A stretch of 64,000 nucleotides of DNA, taken from NCBI RefSeq assembly GCF_016862095.1, contig NZ_BOMH01000020.1:124001-188000 (forward strand), read 5' to 3'. This document shows positions 1-6,863 of the stretch, in pieces (position 1 is the stretch's first letter; each line of letters begins with the position of its first letter). Position numbers and translations under genes: made by a program. The notes under the pieces were generated by a model. It worked only from the letters and a program-made list of their open reading frames with translations. It searched no databases and was not told where the DNA came from. The stretch comes from Actinoplanes cyaneus. GTDB lineage: Bacteria; Actinomycetota; Actinomycetes; Mycobacteriales; Micromonosporaceae.

Positions 1-135
1 CAGGTTGTTGCGGCCGGCGAAGGCGTGCCCGATGTGGTTGGCCTCGCTGGAGTACGCGTTGAGCAGATCGACGAGCCGGGATCGCAGCCGCTGCCGTTCG
101 GCCGTTTCCCCGGCGAGGGTTTCTGTTTCCTCCAC
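1..135 (-). CDS. MarR-family regulator, N-terminal fragment (runs off left edge)
   Basis: Only the first 45 codons are present, read from a GTG at 133-135 to the window edge without a stop. The tail LLNAYSSEANHIGHAFAGRNNL is typical of the first helices of MarR-type transcription factors (an R/L-x-LNAxSxEAxHIGHxFA start precedes the winged helix). The gene is divergent from the MMPL exporter at 209, and a perfect inverted repeat lies between them, the usual layout of a MarR repressor controlling an efflux gene and itself. No clear ribosome-binding site precedes the GTG, so the message may be leaderless or the start slightly different. The family call rests on a short fragment, so it is moderately sure. 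Confidence 0.6.
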   Translation of the reverse strand, partial: MEETETLAGETAERQRLRSRLVDLLNAYSSEANHIGHAFAGRNNL

Positions 136-168
136 GGTGTCAGTGTTGCAGATCCTGCCACGACGGGT

Positions 169-193
169 AAGAATCTCGGCAATCGAGATTCTT
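169..193. promoter_or_regulatory. Perfect inverted repeat, probable MarR operator
   Basis: The arms AAGAATCTCG and CGAGATTCTT are exact reverse complements separated by 5 nt. The dyad sits between the divergent MarR fragment (start 135) and the MMPL gene (start 209) and ends 15 nt before the MMPL start codon. MarR dimers commonly bind ATCTCG/CGAGAT-like dyads of this size, so autoregulation plus repression of the exporter is the natural reading. Confidence 0.65.
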
Positions 194-208
194 CAGGTTG
201 GAGGCTTC

Positions 209-2206
209 ATGAGACGGGCATGGGCGACGCTGCTCCTGGCCCTGGTGCTCGGCGGTCTGGTGATCGGCCTCTCCGGGTCGACGAGAACCACGAACGATCC
301 GAACGCCTCGCTGCCGTCATCCGCCGAGTCCACCCGGGTAGCTCAGCTGCAGAAGGAACTGCCCTCCGGCCGGACGTCAGCGGCCCTGATCGTGGTCGCG
401 AAGGGCGGTCAGGCGCTCGCCGACACCGACCTGGCCACCGTCCAGAGCCTGGGCCGGCCGATCCTCAGCGACGACCGGAAAGCGGCGATCGTCTCGGTGC
501 CGCTGCCGGCCGGCGTCTCGTCGGACGAGACCATCAAGCAGGTCGCCGACCTGCGCGCCAAGGTCGGGGAGGGGCTGCCGGCCGGCGTGACCGCGCAGGT
601 CACCGGCGGAGCCGGCTTCAGCGCCGACCTGGCGGACAGCTTCACCGGGGCGAACACGCGCCTGCTGCTGGTCACCGTCGTGGTGGTCGCGCTGCTGCTC
701 CTGGTGACGTACCGCAGCCCGCTGCTCTGGCTGGTCCCGCTCTTCGTGGTGGGTCTCGCCGACCGGGTCACGACCGGGATCGTCGCGCTCATCTCGCAGC
801 ACACCAGCCTGCCGGTCAGCGGCTCGACCACGGGCATCGTGACGGTGCTGGTCTTCGGCGCGGGCACGGACTACGCGCTGCTGCTGATCTCGCGCTACCG
901 CGAGGAGCTGCACCACCACGAGAACCGGTTCACGGCGATGGCCAGGGCGTTGCGCGGCGCCGGGCCGGCCATCGCCGCGAGCGCCGGCACGGTCATCCTG
1001 AGCCTGCTCACCCTGCTGCTGGCCAGCCTGGAGAGCAACGTGTCGCTGGGCGTCACGGCCGCGGCCGGCATCGCGGTCGCCGCGCTCTTCGCGCTGCTGG
1101 TGCTGCCGGCCGCGCTGGTGATCTGCGGGCGTGGACTGTTCTGGCCGTTCGTGCCACGGGTCGGTCAGGCCGGCGTCGAGGCGGAGAAGGGTGTCTGGGC
1201 GCGGATCGGCCGGGCCGTCTCCCGCAAGCCGGTCGCGGTCACCGTCGCCTCGGTGATCATCCTGGGCGTGCTCTCGGCAGGCGCGCTCGGCACCCGGCTC
1301 GGGCTGTCACAGACCGAGCAGTTCCGGGTCGAGTCCGAGTCGGTGGCCGGGCTGGAGACGCTGTCGAAGTACTTCCCGGCCGGCGCGGCCAGCCCCACCG
1401 TGGTGCTGACCAGCCCGGATCAGGCGCCGTCGGTGCTGTCGGCGGTCTCCGGGACGCCCGGGGTCGCGCAGGCCCGGATCGCCGAGCAGACCGCGTCGCA
1501 GGCAAGCATCCAGGTGATCCTCGACGCGGCGCCGGACACGACCGAGGCGTTCGACGCGATCCGCGCTCTGCGCTCGGAGCTGGACGGGCGGGCGCTCGTC
1601 GGCGGCAGTGTCGCGACCAGTCTGGACACCCGCAACGCGACCCGGCACGACCTCGAGGTGATCGCCCCGGTGATCCTGCTCGTGGTGCTGCTCGTGCTGG
1701 TGGTCCTGCTCCGGGCCCTGGTCGCGCCCCTGCTCCTGATCCTCACGGTGATCCTCAGTTACGCCGCGGCGCTCGGGGCCGGATCGTTCCTGTTCGACCA
1801 CGCGCTGGACAACCAGGTGCCGCTCTTCTCGTTCCTGTTCCTGGTGGCGCTCGGGGTGGACTACAACATCTTCCTGGTCACGCGGGCACGGGAGGAGGCC
1901 GGCAAGCGCGGCACGCGGGACGGGATGGTCCACGCGGTCGCGGTCACCGGCGCGGTGATCACGAGCGCGGGCATCCTGCTGGCGGCCGTGTTCGCGGTCC
2001 TCGGGGTGCTGCCGGTGATCACGCTGACCCAGATCGGCGTGATCGTGATGATCGGGGTGCTGCTGGACACGCTGCTCGTCCGTACCGTCCTGGTCCCGGC
2101 CCTGGCCACGATTCTCGGGGACCGTTTCTGGTGGCCGGGCCGCCCGCACGCGCCGGCCGCGGAGGAGAGCGGCACCCCGGACGGGGAGGCCGTCGACAGG
2201 AACTGA
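209..2206 (+). CDS. MMPL-family (RND-type) membrane transporter
   Basis: This 665-residue integral membrane protein has the duplicated MMPL layout: an N-terminal transmembrane helix, a periplasmic loop (about residues 25-150), a bundle of helices, a second extracytoplasmic loop (about 415-480) and a second bundle. The proton-relay motif GAGTDYALLLISRYREE appears in the first half and its counterpart ALGVDYNIFLVTRAREE in the second, as expected of proton-driven lipid or drug exporters. The ATG at 209 is chosen because GGAGG lies just upstream and the signal-anchor MRRAWATLLLALVLGG follows; the frame stays open further left but has no coding character. Control is probably by the divergent MarR protein through the dyad at 169-193. 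The substrate is unknown; a hydrophobic drug or lipid is the family expectation. Confidence 0.88.
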   Translation: MRRAWATLLLALVLGGLVIGLSGSTRTTNDPNASLPSSAESTRVAQLQKELPSGRTSAALIVVAKGGQALADTDLATVQSLGRPILSDDRKAAIVSVPLPAGVSSDETIKQVADLRAKVGEGLPAGVTAQVTGGAGFSADLADSFTGANTRLLLVTVVVVALLLLVTYRSPLLWLVPLFVVGLADRVTTGIVALISQHTSLPVSGSTTGIVTVLVFGAGTDYALLLISRYREELHHHENRFTAMARALRGAGPAIAASAGTVILSLLTLLLASLESNVSLGVTAAAGIAVAALFALLVLPAALVICGRGLFWPFVPRVGQAGVEAEKGVWARIGRAVSRKPVAVTVASVIILGVLSAGALGTRLGLSQTEQFRVESESVAGLETLSKYFPAGAASPTVVLTSPDQAPSVLSAVSGTPGVAQARIAEQTASQASIQVILDAAPDTTEAFDAIRALRSELDGRALVGGSVATSLDTRNATRHDLEVIAPVILLVVLLVLVVLLRALVAPLLLILTVILSYAAALGAGSFLFDHALDNQVPLFSFLFLVALGVDYNIFLVTRAREEAGKRGTRDGMVHAVAVTGAVITSAGILLAAVFAVLGVLPVITLTQIGVIVMIGVLLDTLLVRTVLVPALATILGDRFWWPGRPHAPAAEESGTPDGEAVDRN

Positions 2207-2208
2207 CC

Positions 2209-2281
2209 CGGCCGGCGCTCACGGTTCGTAGAAGGCCCGTCGCGAGCCGTGAGCGCCAGCCGGCGCTCACGGCTCGCGACG
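2209..2281. repeat. Palindromic repeat cluster between convergent genes
   Basis: Three alternating copies of the core GGCGCTCACGG / CCGTGAGCGCC occur in about 70 bp: forward at 2213-2224, reverse at about 2245-2256, forward again at about 2261-2272. They can form hairpins in either strand. The element fills the gap between the 3' ends of the MMPL gene and ssuD and belongs to the dispersed intergenic family also seen near 5.4, 12.4, 20.1 and 31.8 kb. It may act as a bidirectional terminator. Confidence 0.6.
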
Positions 2282-3427
2282 TCAGGACGGGGCAGGGGCC
2301 GGGACTCCGGCGAACGGGATGGCGGCCGGCGTCGTGTTCTTCTCCCCCGCCGGGTGCTGCCACACGCCGCGACGGCGCAGCTCCGGGAGCACGCCCTCGC
2401 CGAACCAGTACGCCTCCTCCAGATGCGGATACCCGGAGAGGATGAACTCGGAGATGCCGAGCGCCGCGTACTCCTCGATGCGGTCGGCGACCTCGGTGTG
2501 GCTCCCGACCAGCGCGGTCCCGGCGCCACCGCGGACCAGCCCCACCCCGGCCCACAGGTTCGGCGACACGACCAGGCCGTCCCGGTTGCCGCCGTGCAGG
2601 TCGAGCATCCGCCGCTGCCCCTCGGACTCGCTCGTGCGCAGCCCGGCCTGCACTCCGGCGATGTCGGACTCGGAGACGTTCTGCAGGAGCCGGGCCGCTT
2701 CCGCCCAGGCCGCCTCGGCAGTGTCGCGGGTGATCACGTGCAGCCGGATCCCGAACTTCATGTCCGGCTTGAGCGTCCGGATCCAGGCGAGCTTCTCGGC
2801 GACCTGGGCGGGCGGCTCACCCCAGGTCAGGTAGACGTCGGCGTGGTCGGCCGCGACCGGGCCGGCCGCTTTCGAGGAGCCGCCGAAGTAGATGGCGGGC
2901 GCGACCTCCGGCACCCGCGTGAGCCGGGCGTTCTCGACCCGGACATGCTCACCCTCGTACGTGATCGTCTCTCCCCGCAGCAACCCACGGACCACGGTGA
3001 GAAATTCGGCGGTCCGCGCGTAGCGCGAGTCCTTGTCCAGGAAGTCGCCGAACTGTCGCTGTTCGCTGGACTCCCCGCCGGTGACGACGTTGAGCAGCAG
3101 CCGCCCACCGGAGAGCCGCTGGAACGTCGACGACATCTGCGCCGCGAGGGTCGGCGAGATCAGCCCGGGCCGGAACGCGACCAGGAACTTCAGCCGCTCG
3201 GTGACCTCGGTGAGCATGGCCGTGGTCAGCCACGCGTCCTCGCACCAGGCGCCGGTCGGGGTGAGCGCGCCGACGAATCCGAGCTGCTCGGCGCTGCGCG
3301 CGATCTGGCCCAGGTATCCGATGGTCAGCGGCCGCACACCGCCGGCCGAGCCGACCGGGGTGCCGTGACCGCCACCGACGATGTCCCGGCTGTCGCCGTT
3401 GGTGGGAAGAAACCAGTGGAAGTCCAT
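2282..3427 (-). CDS. ssuD: FMNH2-dependent alkanesulfonate monooxygenase
   Basis: The enzyme splits the C-S bond of alkanesulfonates, releasing sulfite and an aldehyde, using reduced FMN supplied by a partner reductase. At 381 residues from the ATG at 3427 it has the length of E. coli SsuD, and the hallmark segments follow in order: FWFLPT-like start (FHWFLPTNGD), TGAWCEDAWL with the conserved Cys (residue 62), LTWGEPPAQV, GIRLHVI with the active-site His, and SPNLWAGVGLVRGGAGTALVG with the conserved Arg, then SGYPHLEEAY. No flavin reductase is adjacent. It is divergent from a sulfite-oxidase-like gene 49 bp away, and the shared gap contains the 19-bp sulfur dyad at 3449-3467. A longer open frame reaches 3703 but runs through the divergent gene and lacks family homology. 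Confidence 0.93.
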   Translation of the reverse strand: MDFHWFLPTNGDSRDIVGGGHGTPVGSAGGVRPLTIGYLGQIARSAEQLGFVGALTPTGAWCEDAWLTTAMLTEVTERLKFLVAFRPGLISPTLAAQMSSTFQRLSGGRLLLNVVTGGESSEQRQFGDFLDKDSRYARTAEFLTVVRGLLRGETITYEGEHVRVENARLTRVPEVAPAIYFGGSSKAAGPVAADHADVYLTWGEPPAQVAEKLAWIRTLKPDMKFGIRLHVITRDTAEAAWAEAARLLQNVSESDIAGVQAGLRTSESEGQRRMLDLHGGNRDGLVVSPNLWAGVGLVRGGAGTALVGSHTEVADRIEEYAALGISEFILSGYPHLEEAYWFGEGVLPELRRRGVWQHPAGEKNTTPAAIPFAGVPAPAPS

Positions 3428-3448
3428 GCCCCGGAGCCTACCCACAAG

Positions 3449-3467
3449 TCCCATCGACTCGATAGGA
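3449..3467. promoter_or_regulatory. 19-bp dyad TCCYAT-N7-ATAGGA, putative sulfur-regulator site
   Basis: The sequence reads TCCCAT-CGACTCG-ATAGGA between ssuD (start 3427) and the sulfite-oxidase-like gene (start 3477). Identical spacing and near-identical half-sites occur at 15128-15146, 15198-15216 and 29619-29637, all before sulfur-related operons. The block CCCACAAGTCC extending this site to the left is also found, on the opposite strand, next to the 15198 site. The ATAGGA half includes a plausible -10 (TAGGAT) for the rightward gene. Confidence 0.65.
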
Positions 3468-3476
3468 TGCCTCAGC

Positions 3477-4694
3477 ATGATCGATGAGGTTGCATACGAC
3501 GAGGCACGCCTGCGCGACTGGACGGCCGGGCGGGCCCGCGGCTTCTCCCGGCGTAACCTGTTCGCCCTGGCCACGGCGGTCGGCGCCGCCGGTCTGATCC
3601 CGAGCCCGGCTCGCGCGGCCGACTCCCCGATCGTCAAGCCGCTGCCGCCCGAGCTGTTCCGGGTGCTCGGCACGAACGCCGAGACGAAGTGGTCCGCCCT
3701 CAAGGACCAGGGCTACTTCGTCCCGATCGACCGGTTCTTCGTCCGCAATCACACCAGCACGCCGCGGCTCGACGCGTCCACCTGGAACCTGGAGATCTCC
3801 GGCTCGGGGCTGCGCGGCGACGCCGTACACCTCGATCTCGACGATCTTCGCCGGCTCCCGGCGGAAACCCACGCGGTCACCGTCGAATGCGCCGGGAACG
3901 GCCGCGGCTACTTCACCTCACAACAGGGACAAACCGTCTCCGGTACGGCCTGGGGCCTGGGCGCCGTCGGCGTGGCGCGCTGGCGCGGCGTGCGCCTGTC
4001 GACCGTTCTGCGCCGGGCCGGCCTGCACCGCGACGCCCTCGACGTGCAGGCGTCCGGCCTCGACCCGAACTACGTCACCGGCGGGGTGGATCTCGGCCCG
4101 GTCCGCCGTCCGATGCCGCTCACCAAGGCACTCGACGACGTGCTGCTCGCCTACGAGATGAACGGCGAGCCGCTCCCGCCCGACCACGGCCACCCGGTCC
4201 GGCTGATCGTCCCGCACTGGATCGGCATTGCCTCGATCAAGTGGGTCGGCAAGATCGAGGTGTCCGCCGAGCCGCTCTTCTCCCCGTGGAACACGCAGTT
4301 CTACCGGCTGTTCGGCCCGGAGTTCCCCGCCGAGGGCCGGCCCTTCGACAAGCAGGTCGTCAAGAGCGCCTTCGAGCTGGAACCCGGCACCACGTTCACG
4401 GCCGGCCGGCGGGTCAGGCTGACCGGGCGCTCCTGGTCCGCGAACGGCCCGATCCGCAAGGTCGAGGTCAGCACCGACGGCGGCACGACCTGGCGGCACG
4501 CCCGCTTCACCGGCCCGTCGTGGGACGGCGCGTGGCAGCGCTGGGAGTTGGACTTCAAGCCCGCCGCCGGCGCCCACGAGCTGCTCGCCCGGGCCACCGA
4601 CGTGCACGGCGTCACGCAGCCGGAGGTCGCCCGCTACAACACGCTCGGCTACCTGTTCGACGCGGTGGTCCGGGTGCCCGTCACCGCCGCATGA
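3477..4694 (+). CDS. Tat-exported sulfite-oxidase-family molybdopterin enzyme
   Basis: This 405-residue protein has a twin-arginine signal (SRRNLF at residues 24-29 followed by a hydrophobic stretch ending SPARAA), so it should fold with its cofactor in the cytoplasm and act outside the membrane. The mature part is a sulfite-oxidase molybdopterin domain with the Mo-ligating Cys in HAVTVECAGNGRG (Cys138), followed by the beta-sandwich dimerisation domain (FELEPGTTFTAGRRVRLTGRSWSANGPIRKVEVSTDGG). There is no haem domain, so electrons must go to a separate acceptor not encoded here. Divergence from ssuD, whose product is sulfite, fits sulfite detoxification or oxidation to sulfate. The ATG at 3477 is used because the open frame upstream overlaps the operator and ssuD. 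Substrate is inferred; related enzymes reduce methionine sulfoxide or other S-oxides. Confidence 0.85.
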   Translation: MIDEVAYDEARLRDWTAGRARGFSRRNLFALATAVGAAGLIPSPARAADSPIVKPLPPELFRVLGTNAETKWSALKDQGYFVPIDRFFVRNHTSTPRLDASTWNLEISGSGLRGDAVHLDLDDLRRLPAETHAVTVECAGNGRGYFTSQQGQTVSGTAWGLGAVGVARWRGVRLSTVLRRAGLHRDALDVQASGLDPNYVTGGVDLGPVRRPMPLTKALDDVLLAYEMNGEPLPPDHGHPVRLIVPHWIGIASIKWVGKIEVSAEPLFSPWNTQFYRLFGPEFPAEGRPFDKQVVKSAFELEPGTTFTAGRRVRLTGRSWSANGPIRKVEVSTDGGTTWRHARFTGPSWDGAWQRWELDFKPAAGAHELLARATDVHGVTQPEVARYNTLGYLFDAVVRVPVTAA

Positions 4695-4698
4695 GAAC

Positions 4699-4726
4699 GG
4701 GCCGGGGCTGATTACAGCCCCGGCCC
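4699..4726. terminator. Bidirectional hairpin terminator
   Basis: A perfect 12-bp stem, GGGCCGGGGCTG against CAGCCCCGGCCC, closes a 4-nt ATTA loop in the 46-bp gap between the convergent sulfite-oxidase-like and CsbD genes. There is no U-tract, which is usual for actinobacterial terminators. Confidence 0.8.
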
Positions 4727-4740
4727 GGTCACGCACTCAA

Positions 4741-4914
4741 TCAGGACTTGAAGACATCCTTGATCTTCTCGCCGGCCTGCTTCAGGTTGGCGCTGGTCTG
4801 GTCCGCCTTACCCTCGGCCTCGAGCTGCTCGTCGTCCGTGGCCTTACCGACGCCTTCCTTGGCCTTGCCGCCGATTTCCTCGGCCTTGTTGTCCACTTTG
4901 TCGTCGAAAGCCAT
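4741..4914 (-). CDS. CsbD-family stress protein
   Basis: This 57-residue, highly charged protein MAFDDKVDNKAEEIGGKAKEGVGKATDDEQLEAEGK... is a typical CsbD-like polypeptide (general-stress, predicted to fold as a small helical bundle, exact activity unknown). The ATG at 4914 is preceded by GGAGGTG at ideal spacing, which decides it against a longer open frame. It stands alone, convergent with the molybdoenzyme gene and followed by the shared hairpin at 4699-4726. In related actinobacteria such genes are usually under stress sigma factors; no promoter could be assigned confidently here. Confidence 0.88.
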   Translation of the reverse strand: MAFDDKVDNKAEEIGGKAKEGVGKATDDEQLEAEGKADQTSANLKQAGEKIKDVFKS

Positions 4915-5226
4915 CGCACACCTCCAGGTTGTCTGACCATTGCTATACCCCCCACCACGCCGCCCCATGCCTCCTGGGCCACGCCAACCTCAAATCAAGA
5001 TCTTCATGTCCTATCTCCGCTGTGGTTGCTCTCCGCTGCTCCCGCGGGGACCCCTGCGGGGTTCGCAGGCCGTTGACCGGCCAGAACGCGAACCCCTCCG
5101 GGGCGGCCTCCACGGCTGGTCCCGCTCAAAGCACAAAACCCGCCCACGAGCGACAGAGTGGATGGCACGGTCATCGCGCGCGGGGCCGCGAGGCCGCTGC
5201 GCTCACCCCAGAGGCGCGACGCACCG

Positions 5227-5287
5227 TTCCGGCTGGTGCTCATGGGCGTTATGCGTCCCGCATAACGCCCATGAGCACCAGCCGGAA
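5227..5287. repeat. Perfect 29-bp palindromic hairpin
   Basis: Two perfectly complementary 29-nt arms (5227-5255 and 5259-5287) enclose a 3-nt loop TCC. The outer part, TTCCGGCTGGTGCTCA, is the core of the dispersed palindromic family; the inner GGGCGTTATGCG is unique to this copy. No flanking target duplication or coding content is visible. Confidence 0.8.
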
Positions 5288-5370
5288 ACCCCTGCCCGCG
5301 CCGCCCAGCCGGAGCTGAGTCCCGCTCGCGAGCGCCCGCCAGCGAAGCACCCACTCACCCCGCGACGCGC

Positions 5371-5446
5371 GTCACGCCCGTCGGCTGGCGCTCACGGTTG
5401 TTTTAAGGGCCGAATACAACCGTGAGCACCAGCAGGCGGGCGTGAC
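5371..5446. repeat. Imperfect palindromic repeat of the dispersed family
   Basis: The left arm GTCACGCCCG + GGCTGGCGCTCACGGTTGT pairs with ACAACCGTGAGCACCAGC + CGGGCGTGAC on the right, around a 14-nt loop containing AAGGGCCGAAT. Arms differ at only a few positions. The loop resembles those of the copies at 12.4 kb and 20.2 kb (AGGGACGAAC, AGGAACGAAT). Confidence 0.75.
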
Positions 5447-5652
5447 CCGCGCGGGGAGCTTGGGTGGGCTGGGCGTCGCGGAGCTGGACTGCGAGAGCTG
5501 GCCGTCGCGAAGCGGGCCGCGAGTGCCCGGCGGGACCGGAGTGGGCCCAGGGCTGGGCGGGGTGGCGGATGGGGTGGTGGGGTGACGGTTGTGGGGTGGC
5601 GGGGAGGGGGCGGGGGCTGGGTTATGGTGGGCGCCGGACCCGGGGAGCGTGG

Positions 5653-6780
5653 ATGCCGTCGAAGAAGGACGTGGAAGGCGTGCCACGGGGCCGGACCCGA
5701 CGACCTGTTGCAAGAACCACCAGAACTTCCAACAGCCCAGCAGAAACAGCACCACCCAAGACGCTCAAAACCGGCAAAACCACCTCCACCGACGTCGCCA
5801 GAGCGGCCGGGGTGTCACGGTCGGCGGTGTCGTTCGCGTTCAACAATCCGCAACGGATCTCGACCGCCACCCGGGAGCGGATCCTCGCCGTCGCCGAGGA
5901 GCTCGGCTACACGCCGAACACGCTCGGGCGGATGCTGCAGGCCGGCACCACCAACTCGATCGGCGTGCTGTTGCCGCAGCGGCTGGCGCAGATCCTGGAG
6001 AACCCGTACTACTCACGGTTCCTGATGGGTGCCGGCCAGATCTGCGACCGGGAGGGCTACACGCTCCTGCTCACCCCGCCGCTGCAGGACTCGGTGCTGA
6101 AGGCGATTCCGTACGCCGCCGTCGACGGCTTCATCGTCTGCGGGCTGGAGATCGACCGCGGCGAGGTGGCCGAGCTGGACCGGCGCGGCATCCCGTTCGT
6201 GCTGATCGACTCGGACCGTCACGAGGGCGCTCCGCACGTCGAGGTGGACGACCGTGGCGGCGCCCGGGAAGTGGCTCGCTACCTGCTGGAACTCGGCCAC
6301 CGTCGGATCGCCGTGCTCTCCATCGGCCCCGCTCCGGAGGCGACCGGCCGCGGCCCTCTCGGCAGGCGGCTGGCCGGCATCGGGGACGCGCTGGCCGAGG
6401 CCGGGCTGACCATGAGCGACGTGACCCTCGCCGAGGTGCCGGCCACCCGGGCCGAGGGGTACCGGGCGACGAAGGCTCTCGCGCCCGGGAAGCCCACGGC
6501 GATCCTGGCCCTTTCCGACGTCCTCGCCTACGGCGCCGTGGACGCTCTGCAGGAGCTGGGCATCAGCGTCCCGGACGACGTCTCGGTGACCGGTTTCGAC
6601 GACTTGGCCGAGTCCGCGTGGTTCCGTCCCCGGCTCACCACGGTCCGGCAGCCGATCGTCACCAAGGGCCGGATGGCCGCCGACTTCCTGATCTCGGCGA
6701 TCCGCGGCGAGGATCAGCACCCGCACCAAACACTTGGCACGTCACTGATAGTGCGCGATTCGGCCGCAAAACGCCTATAA
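5653..6780 (+). CDS. LacI-family transcriptional regulator (maltose/alpha-glucoside type)
   Basis: A LacI helix-turn-helix (TSTDVARAAGVSRSAVSFAFNNPQRIS, about residues 44-70) follows an unusually long basic, low-complexity N-terminal tail of some 40 residues. The periplasmic-binding-protein-like sensor domain continues to the end (VGFDD-type motif VTGFDDLAESAWFRPRLTTVRQP). The ATG at 5653 has GGGGAG 6 nt upstream; starts further left are possible but poorer. The gene is 83 bp upstream of a GH13 alpha-glucosidase, and the gap holds a CTGCAAG-AA-CTTGCAG dyad of the kind bound by actinobacterial MalR/Reg1-type repressors. A related half-site, TTGCAAGAA, sits inside the early coding region near 5707. 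It probably represses the alpha-glucosidase until maltose or a related sugar appears. Confidence 0.85.
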   Translation: MPSKKDVEGVPRGRTRRPVARTTRTSNSPAETAPPKTLKTGKTTSTDVARAAGVSRSAVSFAFNNPQRISTATRERILAVAEELGYTPNTLGRMLQAGTTNSIGVLLPQRLAQILENPYYSRFLMGAGQICDREGYTLLLTPPLQDSVLKAIPYAAVDGFIVCGLEIDRGEVAELDRRGIPFVLIDSDRHEGAPHVEVDDRGGAREVARYLLELGHRRIAVLSIGPAPEATGRGPLGRRLAGIGDALAEAGLTMSDVTLAEVPATRAEGYRATKALAPGKPTAILALSDVLAYGAVDALQELGISVPDDVSVTGFDDLAESAWFRPRLTTVRQPIVTKGRMAADFLISAIRGEDQHPHQTLGTSLIVRDSAAKRL

Positions 6781-6788
6781 CCCCACCT

Positions 6789-6804
6789 CTGCAAGAACTT
6801 GCAG
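6789..6804. promoter_or_regulatory. CTGCAAG-N2-CTTGCAG operator for the LacI regulator
   Basis: Seven-base arms CTGCAAG and CTTGCAG are exact complements around AA, located just after the LacI stop codon and 60 bp before the alpha-glucosidase start. CTTGCAG repeats are the recognised operators of maltose/amylase repressors of the LacI family in Streptomyces and relatives. Confidence 0.65.
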
Positions 6805-6828
6805 AAAGAAAGCAGCCGTCGGGCTATG

Positions 6829-6840
6829 TAACACGTGTTA
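6829..6840. promoter_or_regulatory. 12-bp perfect palindrome upstream of alpha-glucosidase
   Basis: TAACACGTGTTA is its own reverse complement and lies 24 bp before the ATG, in the leader or promoter of the alpha-glucosidase gene. It could be a second regulatory site; which protein would bind is unknown. Confidence 0.35.
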
Positions 6841-6863
6841 GTTGCCTGCTAGATTTCCTCGCC

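Larger units (their letters stand above)
4915..5652. other. Intergenic region, non-coding, rich in hairpins
   Basis: About 740 bp between csbD-like and the LacI gene hold several open frames on both strands, but none has a ribosome-binding site, recognisable domain or consistent codon bias. The content is mostly inverted repeats (two strong hairpins at 5227-5287 and 5371-5446 are listed separately) and G-rich sequence just before the LacI gene (5560-5650). Confidence 0.6.

Noticed and set aside
25-2445. 806-codon plus-strand open frame overlapping the MMPL gene, and similar long Arg/Gly/Pro-rich frames on both strands elsewhere
   Set aside because: In DNA this GC-rich, alternative frames of real genes stay open for hundreds of codons. 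These show no domains, no start signals and extreme Arg/Gly/Ala content.
2249-3487. 412-codon plus-strand frame opposite ssuD
   Set aside because: Antisense shadow of a clearly conserved SsuD with all catalytic residues.
5007-5025. TCCTAT at 5007 as a fifth copy of the sulfur dyad
   Set aside because: The right half-site (GTGGTT) does not match ATAGGA and no sulfur gene follows.
4929-5425. Overlapping small open frames in the 4.9-5.4 kb gap
   Set aside because: They coincide with hairpins and repeats, lack ribosome-binding sites and encode low-complexity Arg/Pro/Ser peptides.
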